A stretch of 62,198 nt of DNA from Tessaracoccus bendigoensis DSM 12906 (GCF_900141915.1 NZ_FQZG01000018.1:1-62198), one strand, 5' to 3'. Shown: positions 1 through 8,990, numbered from the stretch's first letter. Made by a program: numbers and translations. Notes: generated by a model from the letters alone, not told the origin.

Positions 1-86
1 GGATCTACTGCTCAACGCGACGAATCCCGCATCGTCTGCTGACGATGCGGGATCGGCTTCAATGAACTCAAATCCTGCTCAAACCC
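1..86. repeat. Partial copy of a dispersed ~95-bp repeat (left window edge)
   Basis: This stretch aligns with 62087-62173 at the other end of the window, in the same orientation. Shared blocks are GGATC at the left, CTCAACGC, GCATCGTC, and an identical 18-bp right end CAAATCCTGCTCAAACCC (69-86 and 62156-62173). The copy is cut by the window edge, so its left terminus is not visible. It contains a perfect 13-bp stem with a TGCT loop (24-36 paired with 41-53) that the other copy lacks. The hairpin could also act as a terminator. Confidence 0.6.
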
Positions 87-113
87 GGGGCCAACCACCA
101 CCCCCCGGGAGAA

Positions 114-147
114 GGCGTGGGGACGGCGACGTTGACGTCCCCACGCC
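114..147 (-). terminator. Hairpin terminator downstream of pckG
   Basis: GGCGTGGGGAC (114-124) pairs perfectly with GTCCCCACGCC (137-147). It starts 7 bases past the stop codon of the PEP carboxykinase gene. There is no strong U-tract, as is common in high-GC actinobacteria. Confidence 0.65.
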
Positions 148-153
148 GGGTCT

Positions 154-1971
154 TCAGAGGCGGGAGCGGAACTCCTCATGCTGACGCTTGACGGCGTCGG
201 GCACCTTGGTGCCCATCCGGGCCAGGAAGACATCCGTATCGTCGGCCTCTGCGTTCAACGCCTCGGGATCGATCGCGAACAACGCCTCCCAATCCTCGCT
301 GCTCACCCCGGCCGCCACATAATCGATGGCACCGTCGACCGGAACCAGCCCGAAGGGCGACTCCACCGCGTCCGTGCGACCCTCGATCCGCTCGGTGATC
401 CACGCCAAGGCCCGGGAGTTCTCCGAGAACCCCGGCCACAGGAAACGACCGTCCTCACCGCGGCGGAACCAGTTCACCTGGAAGACCAGCGGCGCGTTGC
501 CCGTATCGTTCAGCCTCTCGCCGACGTTGAGCCAGTGCTGCCAGTGGTCGGCCATGTGCGTGCCGGAGAACGGCAGCATCGCGAACGGATCGCGACGCAG
601 CTCGCCCAGGACTCCTTCGGCGGCGGCGGTGCGCTCGGAGGCGAGCGTCGCACCCATGTAGACGCCGTGCTCCCAGTCGCGGGCCTGCGCCACGAGCGGC
701 ACGTTGGTGGCGCGACGACCGCCGAAGATGATCGCGTCGATGGGAACACCGGCCGGGTCATCCCAGGTGTCGGCGATCGAGGGGCACAGGTGCGCGGAGA
801 CGGTGAACCGGGAGTTGGGGTGGGCCGCCGGGCTCTCAGAGTCGGGGGTCCAGTCGCGGCCCAGCCAGTCGATCAGGTGCGACGGCGCCTCATCGGTGAG
901 CCCCTCCCACCAGACGTCACCGTCGTCGGTCAGCGCGACATTGGTGAAGACGGTGTCGCGCTCGAGCGTCGCGATCGCCGTCGGGTTGGTGGAGTGACCG
1001 GTGCCGGGGGCCACGCCGAAGAAGCCGGCCTCCGGGTTGATGGCGCGCAGGCTGCCGTCCGGTCCGGGAGCGAGCCAGGCGATGTCGTCGCCGATGGTCT
1101 CGACGGTCCAGCCGGGGATCGAGGGCTGCAGCATCGCGAAGTTGGTCTTGCCGCAGGCGCTGGGGAAGCCGGCGGCCACGTGGAAGGAGCGACCCTCCGG
1201 GTTCGTCGCCTTCAGCAAGAGCATGTGCGCGGCCAGCCAGCCCTCGCGCTCACCGATCTTGGAGGCGATCCGCAGCGCGAACGCCTTCTTCGCCAGGATC
1301 GCGTTGCCGCCGTACGCCGAGCCGTACGACCAGATCTCGCGGCTCTCCGGGTAGTGGACGATGTACTTAGTCTCGTTGCACGGCCAGACGACGTCCTCCT
1401 CACCCGGCAGGAGCGGCGCGCCGATCGAATGGACGGCGGGCACCCACTCGGTGTCCGGGCCGATTTGGGCCAGCGCACCGGCCCCCATCCGGGTCATGGT
1501 GCCGGTGCTGAGCACCACGTAGGGCGAATCCGTGACCTGGACGCCGAGGCGGGCGAGCGGGCTGCCGACCGGGCCCATGGAGAACGGCACGACATACATG
1601 GTGCGGCCACGCATCGCGCCTTCGAAGAGCCCGTTCAGCGTCTCGCGCATCTCGGCGGGCGCGGCCCAGTTGTTGGTGGGGCCGGCATCGTCCTCGTGCT
1701 CGGAGCAGATGAAGGTGCGCGACTCAACCCTGGCGACGTCGCTCGGGTTCGACCTGGCCAGGTAGCTGTTGGGCCGCTTCTCGGGGTTGAGCTTGATGAG
1801 CGTGCCCGCCTCGACCGCCTCGTCGAGCATGCGCTGACGCTCCTCGTCGGACCCGTCACACCAGACGATCCGATCGGGCTGCGTCAGCTGGGCGATGTCC
1901 TCCACCCACTCGACGACGCTGGAATCGGCGTTGGCGGGTGCGTTGCCGGTGAATGTGACGGTGGCGGTCAT
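154..1971 (-). CDS. pckG: Phosphoenolpyruvate carboxykinase (GTP)
   Basis: This enzyme converts oxaloacetate and GTP to phosphoenolpyruvate, GDP and CO2, the first committed step of gluconeogenesis; in propionibacteria it also works anaplerotically. The 605-aa product has the usual length for the GTP-dependent class. It carries the PEPCK-specific P-loop with the active-site cysteine, FPSACGKTN (about residues 269-277), preceded by the [15 protein letters not shown] segment that binds substrate. I chose the ATG at 1971 over an in-frame start 18 codons upstream because family members begin close to MTATVTFTG. It is transcribed divergently from the RamB/ScfR-type regulator at 2105, which suggests control by carbon source. 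A hairpin follows the stop codon. Confidence 0.97.
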   Translation of the reverse strand: MTATVTFTGNAPANADSSVVEWVEDIAQLTQPDRIVWCDGSDEERQRMLDEAVEAGTLIKLNPEKRPNSYLARSNPSDVARVESRTFICSEHEDDAGPTNNWAAPAEMRETLNGLFEGAMRGRTMYVVPFSMGPVGSPLARLGVQVTDSPYVVLSTGTMTRMGAGALAQIGPDTEWVPAVHSIGAPLLPGEEDVVWPCNETKYIVHYPESREIWSYGSAYGGNAILAKKAFALRIASKIGEREGWLAAHMLLLKATNPEGRSFHVAAGFPSACGKTNFAMLQPSIPGWTVETIGDDIAWLAPGPDGSLRAINPEAGFFGVAPGTGHSTNPTAIATLERDTVFTNVALTDDGDVWWEGLTDEAPSHLIDWLGRDWTPDSESPAAHPNSRFTVSAHLCPSIADTWDDPAGVPIDAIIFGGRRATNVPLVAQARDWEHGVYMGATLASERTAAAEGVLGELRRDPFAMLPFSGTHMADHWQHWLNVGERLNDTGNAPLVFQVNWFRRGEDGRFLWPGFSENSRALAWITERIEGRTDAVESPFGLVPVDGAIDYVAAGVSSEDWEALFAIDPEALNAEADDTDVFLARMGTKVPDAVKRQHEEFRSRL

Positions 1972-2066
1972 GAGTTTCTCCAAACCTGGTGGGCGGGCGC
2001 TTCGCTGCGGGATGTACTCTTGCATTCACTCTAAGCAACTATCCCCGCATACACAGTGGTCAAACC

Positions 2067-2100
2067 TTGTGAAATTTGCCTCTTCTTCACGTATTGTGAA
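2067..2100. promoter_or_regulatory. Candidate operator between pckG and the RamB-like regulator
   Basis: TTGTGAA occurs twice in direct orientation (2067-2073 and 2094-2100). The second copy forms an inverted repeat, TTCAC-N5-GTGAA (2086-2100). The site sits just upstream of the regulator start at 2105 and in the shared divergent promoter region, a good place for autoregulation and control of pckG. The first copy is followed by ATTTGC, faintly like the TTTGCAAA core reported for RamB. Confidence 0.45.
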
Positions 2101-2104
2101 CTGC

Positions 2105-3535
2105 ATGGCTGATCTCTCGACGCTCGGACGCCGCATCCGGCATTTCCGCACCAAAGCAGGCTTGACGCTTGAAGAACTGGGAGACCTCACAGGAACCGCC
2201 CCCAGCCAGCTCTCCATGGTCGAGAACGGGCATCGCGAACCCCGCCTCTCCCTGCTGGAGTCGCTAGCGGCGGCGCTGAAGGTCTCGGCGTCCGACCTGT
2301 TGGCCGACGAACCCCCGACCCCGCGGGCCGCACTGGAGATCGAGTTGGAGAAGGCGCAGGCCTCGCCCACCTATCGGGAACTCGGGCTGCCTGTCCTTCG
2401 GCCCACCCGCTCCATGTCGGACGCGACGCTGGGAACGATCGTCGGCCTACACCGCGAGCTTGACCGTCGCGCCCGAATGTCGATCGCGACGACGGAGGAG
2501 GCCCGACGCGCCAACACCGCACACCGCGCGACCATGCGCGCCCGAAACAACCACCTCACCGAGATCGAACTGATCGCCGAGCAGGCGACCAAGGCCGTGA
2601 AGCACGCCTCGGGCGCGCTCACCCACCGCACCGTCGCGGAGATGGCGAAGCGGGTCGGGCTGAGCATCGTCCACACCGACGACCTGCCGCACTCGGCGCG
2701 CGCCGTGGTCGACCGCGAGGCCGGCCACATCTACATCCCGCCAGCCTCCATCCCCGGTGGCCACGGGCTCCGCTCTCTCGCGCTGCAGGCCGTGGCCAAC
2801 ACGGTGCTCGAGCACCACGAGCCGGTCGACTACGCCGACTTCCTGCGTCAGCGTCTGGAGGCCAGCTACTTCGCCGCGGCCTGCCTGATGCCGCGGGCCG
2901 CGTCGGTGGACTTCCTGGAACGCGCCAAGCGCGACCGCAACATCGCCATCGAGGACTTCCGGGACACCTTCGGCGTCACGCACGAGGCCGCGGCGCTCCG
3001 GTTCACCAACCTCGCCACGCAGTATCTGGGGATCACGCTGCACTACCTGCGCGTCGACGGCACCGGCGCCGTCGTCGGAGCCTACGAGAACGACGGGCTG
3101 CCGCTGCCCGAGGACGCGACCGGCTCGACCGAGGGCGAGGTGGTCTGCCGCTACTGGAGCGCCCGCCAGGCGTTCGCCCGGACGACGCGCACCAGCGAGC
3201 ACTACCAGTACACGGACACCCCGGCCGGCACGTTCTTCGAGTCGACACAGACCGGCACCGGCGCCACCGCCGAGTTCTCCATCACGCTTGGGGTGCCCTA
3301 CGCCGAGTCGAAGTGGTTCCGGGGCCGCGAATCACAGACGCGGACGGTGTCGACCTGCCCGGACGCGCGATGCTGTCGTCGGCCCGAGGACGGGTTGAAG
3401 GAGCGGTGGAGCGGCCGGGGTTGGGCGTCACCGCGGGTGCGCACGCACCTGTTCGCTCCCCTGCCGCAGGGCACCTACCCGGGCGTCGACGACCGGGAGT
3501 TGTACGAGTTCCTGGAGGCACATGCCCAGGACTGA
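2105..3535 (+). CDS. RamB/ScfR-family XRE transcriptional regulator
   Basis: This 476-aa DNA-binding protein belongs to the short-chain fatty acyl regulator (ScfR/RamB) family, known in corynebacteria and mycobacteria to control acetate and propionate metabolism. An N-terminal XRE helix-turn-helix spans about residues 5-60 (RIRHFRTKAGLTLEELG to the DLLAD end). A central IrrE-like region follows (REAGHIYIPP, then AACLMPR), and then the ScfR C-terminal domain with CPDARCCRRP. I chose the ATG at 2105 because the HTH starts there; the longer in-frame extension overlaps pckG antisense. The divergent position next to pckG suggests it regulates that gene and itself. The effector is not visible; an acyl-CoA is plausible from the family. 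Confidence 0.9.
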   Translation: MADLSTLGRRIRHFRTKAGLTLEELGDLTGTAPSQLSMVENGHREPRLSLLESLAAALKVSASDLLADEPPTPRAALEIELEKAQASPTYRELGLPVLRPTRSMSDATLGTIVGLHRELDRRARMSIATTEEARRANTAHRATMRARNNHLTEIELIAEQATKAVKHASGALTHRTVAEMAKRVGLSIVHTDDLPHSARAVVDREAGHIYIPPASIPGGHGLRSLALQAVANTVLEHHEPVDYADFLRQRLEASYFAAACLMPRAASVDFLERAKRDRNIAIEDFRDTFGVTHEAAALRFTNLATQYLGITLHYLRVDGTGAVVGAYENDGLPLPEDATGSTEGEVVCRYWSARQAFARTTRTSEHYQYTDTPAGTFFESTQTGTGATAEFSITLGVPYAESKWFRGRESQTRTVSTCPDARCCRRPEDGLKERWSGRGWASPRVRTHLFAPLPQGTYPGVDDRELYEFLEAHAQD

Positions 3536-3674
3536 ATCCCAGCATGACACCCCTACGGAGACACCCTCACGTCTGCGCACCCTCGGATGTCGGGAAAAGT
3601 GCGGCGAGACGGGCGGCGAACGGAGCATCTCGAGATTTCGTCGTTGTGACCGCACTTATCCGCCACTTCGCAGG

Positions 3675-3704
3675 GGTTAGCCTCGGTTAGCCTCGGTTAG
3701 CCTC
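3675..3704. repeat. Three tandem copies of a 10-bp repeat at a stop codon
   Basis: GGTTAGCCTC is repeated three times exactly (3675-3684, 3685-3694, 3695-3704). The stop codon of the minus-strand oxygenase gene (3697-3699) lies inside the third copy. Copy-number change could alter the 3' end or the spacing to the convergent regulator gene. The rest of 3536-3696 holds nothing I recognise. Confidence 0.8.
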
Positions 3705-5928
3705 GGCCCTCTCGCAGCCACGCGAGGTCTGTCGTCGCCTGGCGACGTTGCACGGCTTCACGTTCGTGAAGGTCAGGACGCTTGGCGAGGTGCAAGGTGT
3801 AGGGCCGACCCTTTCGGATCGTGTGATGGGTGACCGGCAGTTCGGCCGCCTCAATGCGTTGATGGATGTGCTGGCGTCCGTCGGTTCGCAGGGGCCAGTC
3901 GAACTCGGTGGCGCCGCGGTCGGCCAGGAAGCCCCGCAGGGTCTCGCACAGGTCGCACCCGCAGCCGGACCACACGATCGACCAGTCATCGGCAGGTCGA
4001 GGCGGCGCTGCGAGCATCACCTCCAGCCGTTTGACGGCGTCCTCGACCAGCGAGGCGGGTGCGTCGCTGCCGAGGCGACGCAGCATCGGAAGCTCCAGAT
4101 CAAGCACACCGTCACCGGTTGCGGCGAGGGTGGCGACGAACTCGTCGACCACCTCCGCCTCTGCCACCCTGAAAAGCGACTCCGCCGGTTCCACGATCGA
4201 CGACACGTTAGCCGCCCAGGCCCTCGGACCTTCCACGAGTGCCAGACCGATCGAGCCCGAAAGGTTCGCCCAGATCCGTCGGCAGATGTCAGTGACGACG
4301 CCGTCCGCACCGGCCCGCCTCAGCGCCAGTGCCACGCCTGGCAGGGTGTCGGTCGCCCATTCCCAGCGTCCGAGTCGGTGCCCTCGGGTAGGGAACCACG
4401 AACCGATCAACCTCTGACTCCAGGGCCTTCCGTATCGGTTGACGACCGCGGCGAGCGCGGGTGCGTGCTCGGCGGTCAGCCCTTCGCTGCCCAGCGGGGC
4501 GAGGAGGTCGTGGGCCAATTCGGCGTCGTCAAGGGACTCGGCCACTGCCAGGAGCGGAGCAAGCAGCTGTCCGCCGACGCGGAGGAGGTTGACGACCGCA
4601 CGCGCATCGGTTCGGGCCCGATCGAGGTCGTCACCATCTTTCAGCCGACCAATGAGCTCCGCGATCGCGTGTGGCAGGTCGGCCTCAGCGCGGGCGATGA
4701 AGTCCCGCTCCTTGGGCCAGAGGACGATCGCCGCCCGGCGGTACCAGCGGTCGACGGTGTTTCCGTAGTTGCCCATGTAGCCCTCGTACTCGGACTGGTA
4801 CGGCGTCAACGAGTCGGTCGGCGTGACAGCGCAGACCTCGCCCTGATTGACTCCCAGCCGGATCGGCTCCCCGTCGCCGACCCCGGAACGCTTCCACCAT
4901 CCCAGCGAGATCTCATCCTCGATCAGCTCACCCAAGTCGTACGACTCCGACGACCCGTCGTTGGCCAAGCTCTCATCGTCGTCGTACCGGTAGCGCCACG
5001 AACGGTGTTCCTCGTACGCGTTCCACGTCTGCCGGATCTCGGCGAGAGCCAGCGCGCTCAGGCAGTCGGCACGTCCAGCAGCCACGCGCAGCCTGTTCAC
5101 CCATTCGACGTCACGCCCCTTGAGACGGCCCGCAGCCAGCCCGCGCTCGCTGTATTGGTGATCCAGCAGGACAACCAGGTGGTTGGGCACCGAAGTCACC
5201 TCAGTCGACCAACGTGGGGTCATCGGGGTGGCGAAGTGCTCGCCGACAAGGGACGCCAGTTCTTCGTCGGGGTCGATCTCCTCCTCGGATTCGCGGGTTA
5301 CGAGCAGGTTGAACGTCAGCGTCACGCGGCGCCCTGAACGGACCGGAAGCACCTCGTGGATGCAGTCGGCGTAGAAGGCCACGAAGCCGATGGAATCCCG
5401 GGCGGAGTGGCGGTACGTCCGACTCTGCCCGCCGTGGCTGACCACCAGCTCGCCGCCGGTGTGGATTGAGGGCAGCGAGACCACCAGGGTCGCCACCATC
5501 TCGTCGTCCTTCTCGGAGTCCTGATGCGGGGCGAAAAACTGGTCGGGACCGTAGACGAGCAGCGCGTGCGGCTCGGCCCGCAGACGCGAACCCTGCGGCA
5601 ACCCGAGCCCCTCATGGACTTCAAGCAGCACCGCTTCGAGCACCTGCTCCCATGCCCCACCCAGGCTGACCTGGTCGGCGGTGAGCTCCCAGGTGTCACG
5701 CACCGAGGGATCGGTCAGCGTCTCCTCACCGTGCCCGAACATGGCCGGGCGGGCGACCGACACCAGCATCCGCTCCTGGGCCGCTCCGATCGGGAGCTTC
5801 ACCGGGCCGACTCCGTCGACCGCCAACGTCACGCCTGCGGCCGGTACCGTGGCCTCGGCGCTGAACGACCCCGTCGACTCGCCACCCTGCAACAACAGGG
5901 CGATCCTCTCCCGCGCTGGCTTGACCAT
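3697..5928 (-). CDS. Large 2-oxoglutarate/Fe(II) oxygenase-domain protein
   Basis: The N-terminal quarter of this 743-aa protein is a prolyl-4-hydroxylase-like double-stranded beta-helix. It has the iron ligands H135-x-D137 (in APHQDSEKD) and H191 (CIHEVLPV), with the 2-oxoglutarate-binding arginine at about R200-R201 (GRRVTLTFN). The remaining 500 residues have no motif I can name. They are helix-rich, with a cysteine pair (CGCDLC) near the C-terminus. The substrate is unknown, and the long tail suggests a large or nucleic-acid-linked target, but that is a guess. The start lies only 10 bases after the GH3 stop codon, so the two are probably cotranscribed. The stop codon falls inside a 10-bp tandem repeat. 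Confidence 0.75.
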   Translation of the reverse strand: MVKPARERIALLLQGGESTGSFSAEATVPAAGVTLAVDGVGPVKLPIGAAQERMLVSVARPAMFGHGEETLTDPSVRDTWELTADQVSLGGAWEQVLEAVLLEVHEGLGLPQGSRLRAEPHALLVYGPDQFFAPHQDSEKDDEMVATLVVSLPSIHTGGELVVSHGGQSRTYRHSARDSIGFVAFYADCIHEVLPVRSGRRVTLTFNLLVTRESEEEIDPDEELASLVGEHFATPMTPRWSTEVTSVPNHLVVLLDHQYSERGLAAGRLKGRDVEWVNRLRVAAGRADCLSALALAEIRQTWNAYEEHRSWRYRYDDDESLANDGSSESYDLGELIEDEISLGWWKRSGVGDGEPIRLGVNQGEVCAVTPTDSLTPYQSEYEGYMGNYGNTVDRWYRRAAIVLWPKERDFIARAEADLPHAIAELIGRLKDGDDLDRARTDARAVVNLLRVGGQLLAPLLAVAESLDDAELAHDLLAPLGSEGLTAEHAPALAAVVNRYGRPWSQRLIGSWFPTRGHRLGRWEWATDTLPGVALALRRAGADGVVTDICRRIWANLSGSIGLALVEGPRAWAANVSSIVEPAESLFRVAEAEVVDEFVATLAATGDGVLDLELPMLRRLGSDAPASLVEDAVKRLEVMLAAPPRPADDWSIVWSGCGCDLCETLRGFLADRGATEFDWPLRTDGRQHIHQRIEAAELPVTHHTIRKGRPYTLHLAKRPDLHEREAVQRRQATTDLAWLREGRG

Positions 5929-5938
5929 GAGCTAGAAC

Positions 5939-7732
5939 CTACCGGCAGGACGGCCGAGGCCAATCGTTTCGAAGCGGAGAACATCGGGTCGCGCTGCCGA
6001 TCCATTGGGCGCCAACATCTCCCGCGGCCGCCAGATCGGTTGGCACTGCGCTCGGCCCCGATCTCGTCCGGGCCGTGCCTTCAGGCGAGAAGCGGAAGGT
6101 CGAGGTCGTAGGCCAGTACCACATCAGCACGATCGCGTCCGGGAGGTCCGCCCAGTCGTCGATTATGACGGCTCCGGCGCTCTGGACCACCACGATGGTG
6201 CGGGGGCTGGCCGCGCAGGCGGCACGGATGAGCGCGACATCTGCCGAGGGAAGCCGGAGGTCGCGGCGGTCGCCTCCCGCCTCCGGTTTGCCCTTGGCCA
6301 CCTCCAGTCGCTGCATCATCGTGGCGTAGACGCGACGGTCCTCATCGGTGGCAGGCTCGGGGTAGAGACCCATCAGGTCGTCTCGCCCATAGACCCGGCC
6401 ATTGACCCACTCCCCCTCCTCGGCGGCCGTGTAACCGACCACGACGACGGTGACGTCGGCACCCGCGGCGACCTCTGCCGCACGATCAAGGTCGCTGCCG
6501 TCGTGAGCATCGACCGTCGCCTGGGGGAGGCCTGACCGGATCCCGTCCAGGACGGTCACGACGCTCGGCGGATTCACGTTGGAGGACCCCTTGTCGCCCA
6601 GATTGACGGCATCGGCAAGCTTGCCGAGGACCGCGACCCTGCCGTCGAAACCTGCATCGATCGGAAGGGCTGGGTCACCTGCGACGTCCTCGTTACGCAG
6701 GAGCACCATAGAGTGCTGTGCGACCTTGCATGCCAACGCGCGGTGGGCGGGCCCGGCAATCAGGTCGGCGGATGGCTCGATCCGGTCGCGCTCGGCGTAG
6801 TACCTGAGCTGCGCGGTGAGGATGTGCACCACCGCCCGGCGGACGGCGTCGAAGCTTGTTCGTCCCTCGCGGATCTCAGCGGGTAGCCGGTCGGCACGCA
6901 ACTGGGCGAACGGCGCTTCCAGGTCCATGCCCGCCTCAAGAGAGGCAGCCGCGTCGCGGATCGCCCAGATGAAATCACTAAGGACGAACCCGTCGAAGCC
7001 CCACTGGGTGCGCAGGATGTCGGTGAGCAGCTCGGTGCTCTCGCTCGCCCAATGCCCGTTTACCGAGTTGTAGGCGCACATGACGGCTTCTGCGCCCGCG
7101 TCAATGGCCTCCTTGAAGTGAGGCAGAAAGTCCTCGTGCATCGTGGTTTCGTCGCACGTGACGTCCACGTCGAAGCGGGCGTTCTCCATGGAGTTGAGCG
7201 CGAAGTGCTTTACGCAGGCCATGGCGTTTGGCTTCACACCGCGCACGAGGGCCGCGCCCATGCGACCCAACAGCACCGGCTGGTCGGAGTAGGTCTCCTG
7301 TGCCCGGCCCCATGCCGGGTGCCTCGGGAGATTGATGCAGACGCCACCGAAGAGGTTGCCGCCGCTCGCGCGAACCTCGACACCGATCGCGCGGCCGACC
7401 TCCTCCTCCAACGCTGGGTCCCATGAGGCACCGCGAGCCATCGAGACCGGGAATGCCGTCGTCGGCCCGACAACCGCACCCCTTGGGCCGTCGATGAACG
7501 AGATCTCCGGCACGCCCAGCCGGGGTACCCCCGACATCTCGAACGGCACGAAGTTGTAGCCGTGCTCCATGATGCGTCCGCGCCCGGGCCAGAAGGGCAC
7601 GGTGCCATGCAGGCAGGCGAGCAACTCGGCCTCGGTCATCTCTGCGGCGAGGGTCTGAGCCGCCGCCCGGGCGTCAACGCCGGATCGAACGGCCTCTACC
7701 TGGGTGTCGAATGACGATGGTGTTGTCTGCAT
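5939..7732 (-). CDS. GH3 glycoside hydrolase with degenerate C-terminus
   Basis: The protein matches family 3 beta-glycosidases through the N-terminal barrel and much of the C-terminal alpha/beta domain. CVKHFALNSMENAR is the KH motif region, and GFDGFVLSDFIWAI contains the nucleophile aspartate of the family's SDF/SDW motif. From about residue 540, after DAIVLMWY, the sequence stops looking like GH3 (expected PGxEGG...ALADVLxGxxNPSGRLP). It runs through a Ser/Thr/Arg-rich tail to 597 aa. The Fn3-like domain of typical 750-850-aa members is missing. A deletion or frameshift near 6100-6120 is likely and the enzyme may be inactive. The start has AGGAG 8 bases upstream. A divergent TetR gene probably regulates it. 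Confidence 0.75.
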   Translation of the reverse strand: MQTTPSSFDTQVEAVRSGVDARAAAQTLAAEMTEAELLACLHGTVPFWPGRGRIMEHGYNFVPFEMSGVPRLGVPEISFIDGPRGAVVGPTTAFPVSMARGASWDPALEEEVGRAIGVEVRASGGNLFGGVCINLPRHPAWGRAQETYSDQPVLLGRMGAALVRGVKPNAMACVKHFALNSMENARFDVDVTCDETTMHEDFLPHFKEAIDAGAEAVMCAYNSVNGHWASESTELLTDILRTQWGFDGFVLSDFIWAIRDAAASLEAGMDLEAPFAQLRADRLPAEIREGRTSFDAVRRAVVHILTAQLRYYAERDRIEPSADLIAGPAHRALACKVAQHSMVLLRNEDVAGDPALPIDAGFDGRVAVLGKLADAVNLGDKGSSNVNPPSVVTVLDGIRSGLPQATVDAHDGSDLDRAAEVAAGADVTVVVVGYTAAEEGEWVNGRVYGRDDLMGLYPEPATDEDRRVYATMMQRLEVAKGKPEAGGDRRDLRLPSADVALIRAACAASPRTIVVVQSAGAVIIDDWADLPDAIVLMWYWPTTSTFRFSPEGTARTRSGPSAVPTDLAAAGDVGAQWIGSATRCSPLRNDWPRPSCR

Positions 7733-7776
7733 CTGCGCATCTCCTCATCGAGTCGCTAACTTTATACTTAGCGGGT

Positions 7777-7788
7777 GCTTAATTAAGC
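7777..7788. promoter_or_regulatory. Palindromic operator candidate for the TetR regulator
   Basis: GCTTAATTAAGC is a perfect 12-bp palindrome in the 143-bp divergent region between the GH3 gene and the TetR gene. A related half-site, ACTTAGC, lies just to the left (7766-7772). The AT-rich palindrome stands out in this GC-rich DNA. TetR proteins commonly control the divergent neighbour through such a site. Confidence 0.55.
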
Positions 7789-7875
7789 GTAGGCTCGACG
7801 GTGCACGGAAGTCAAGACATCGGTGGGGCAAGCCATCGGATAACGTGGGGCCACCAACAGCGAGAGGGGCGGCAA

Positions 7876-8478
7876 ATGGTCGTGCGCGGGCGCGGTACGG
7901 GGACCAGGATGAGCCGGATGGATCGCCGAGCCCAGATCATTGAGGTCGCCACGACCCTGATCTCCGCAAACGGCTACTGGTCGGTCTCTCTTCACGACAT
8001 CGGCGTGGAGTGCGGTATCACGGACGCCGCGGTCCTGCATCACTTCGGATCCAAGGAGAACCTGCTCCTCGCTGTCATGGAGCACAGGGACGAGGCCGAC
8101 CGGTCGGCCCTGGCCGAGGCCCTGGACGTCCCACTGGAGCAACTGTATGAGTCGATCCCGGCGCTGGCCCTGGCCGACGTTTGTACCGCCATGGTGGGCC
8201 GCAACGCGCGACAGCCCGAGATCGTACGCCTGTACACCGTGCTGAGCGCCGAGTCGCTGCAGCCCGACCATCCGGTCCACGGGTACTTCCGGGAACGCGA
8301 CCAACGCGCGGTACGGACGTTCGCTTCTGCCCGCGTACCGGGGGGCGGGACCCCGCGCTTGGCCCGCCTGGTGCTCGCGACGATGGATGGGCTGCAACTC
8401 CGGTGGCTCCGGGACCCAGACGGCGTCGATCTTGTCGGCGAGTGGGAGGCTGCGGCCGCTGCAATCATTCCGCGATAG
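7876..8478 (+). CDS. TetR-family transcriptional regulator
   Basis: This 200-aa repressor-type protein has an N-terminal TetR helix-turn-helix: RRAQIIEVATTLISANGYWSVSLHDIGVECGITDAAVLHHFGSKENLL. A variable helical ligand-binding domain follows. I chose the ATG at 7876 because GAGAGGGG lies at the right spacing upstream; the in-frame ATG at 7801 lacks a ribosome binding site and would run through the likely promoter. It is divergent from the GH3 gene, so its ligand may be a sugar or glycoside (inference from position only). Confidence 0.88.
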   Translation: MVVRGRGTGTRMSRMDRRAQIIEVATTLISANGYWSVSLHDIGVECGITDAAVLHHFGSKENLLLAVMEHRDEADRSALAEALDVPLEQLYESIPALALADVCTAMVGRNARQPEIVRLYTVLSAESLQPDHPVHGYFRERDQRAVRTFASARVPGGGTPRLARLVLATMDGLQLRWLRDPDGVDLVGEWEAAAAAIIPR

Positions 8479-8551
8479 GGGTGACGGGAGACTTACATGC
8501 GAGGCACCAGGGAAATCCAGCAGGTGAAGAGCGATAACACTGGTAGCCCGG

Positions 8552-8735
8552 ACAAACCGCTGGTAACGAGGACGACCACGAAGGCGGTCAGCGCGGACAC
8601 CAACGAAATAGCGCGACACCAGCGAAATACAGCAGGTAACGGGCAATAGCGCTGGTATCGCGGACAAACCGCTGGTGTCGCGCGACAACGCTGGTAACGC
8701 GGACAAACCGTTGGTGACCAGAACAAACCGCTGGT
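8552..8735. repeat. Degenerate intergenic repeat cluster (ACAAACCGCTGGT core)
   Basis: The 13-mer ACAAACCGCTGGT, one copy with a single mismatch, occurs at 8552-8564, 8664-8676, 8703-8715 and 8723-8735. It is embedded in a wider field (about 8500-8745) of related GGTAACGCGGAC and CGACACCAGCG fragments on both strands. The block lies between the convergent ends of the TetR gene and the membrane-protein gene. No coding sequence is convincing here. Its role is unknown; a terminator or repeat-element graveyard is possible. Confidence 0.7.
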
Positions 8736-8845
8736 AGCCGCAGCGTCGGCCGACGGTTGCCGCGCCGTCCCAGGTGACGCGCGCGGGCGTCCAACCGCCA
8801 ACGCGGCTCGGTCCACACCCGACACCCTGAACGACACGCGTGTGA

Positions 8846-8973
8846 TTATCCCCAGTGTTGACAACCCTGTGGATAACCGTGTGTGCAGACCGTGGATATC
8901 CCCTCCCGGCTGTGGACGGCGCCCACGGACACGGTCAAGGCCCGCGCGGCTGCCGGATGTCCCCTGTGGACGG
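8846..8973. other. Cluster of DnaA-box-like sequences
   Basis: TGTGGATAA (8868-8876), the reverse complement of the DnaA box TTATCCACA, is accompanied by TTATCCCCA (8846-8854), CGTGGATAT (8891-8899) and TGTGGACGG (8911-8919 and 8965-8973). No dnaA, dnaN or rpmH gene lies nearby. It is not a recognisable chromosomal origin. A DnaA-titrating site or chance are the alternatives. Confidence 0.35.
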
Positions 8974-8990
8974 CGACTGCGACACACCGC

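Noticed and set aside
178-2034. 618-codon open frame antisense to pckG
   Set aside because: It is a GC-rich shadow of a fully recognisable pckG, is Arg/Gly/Asp-rich and has no family features.
8500-8760. CRISPR array
   Set aside because: Repeats are degenerate, irregularly spaced and on both strands, with no cas genes.
8846-8973. Chromosomal origin of replication
   Set aside because: DnaA-like boxes are present, but there are no dnaA, dnaN, recF, rpmH or gyr genes and no clear AT-rich unwinding region.
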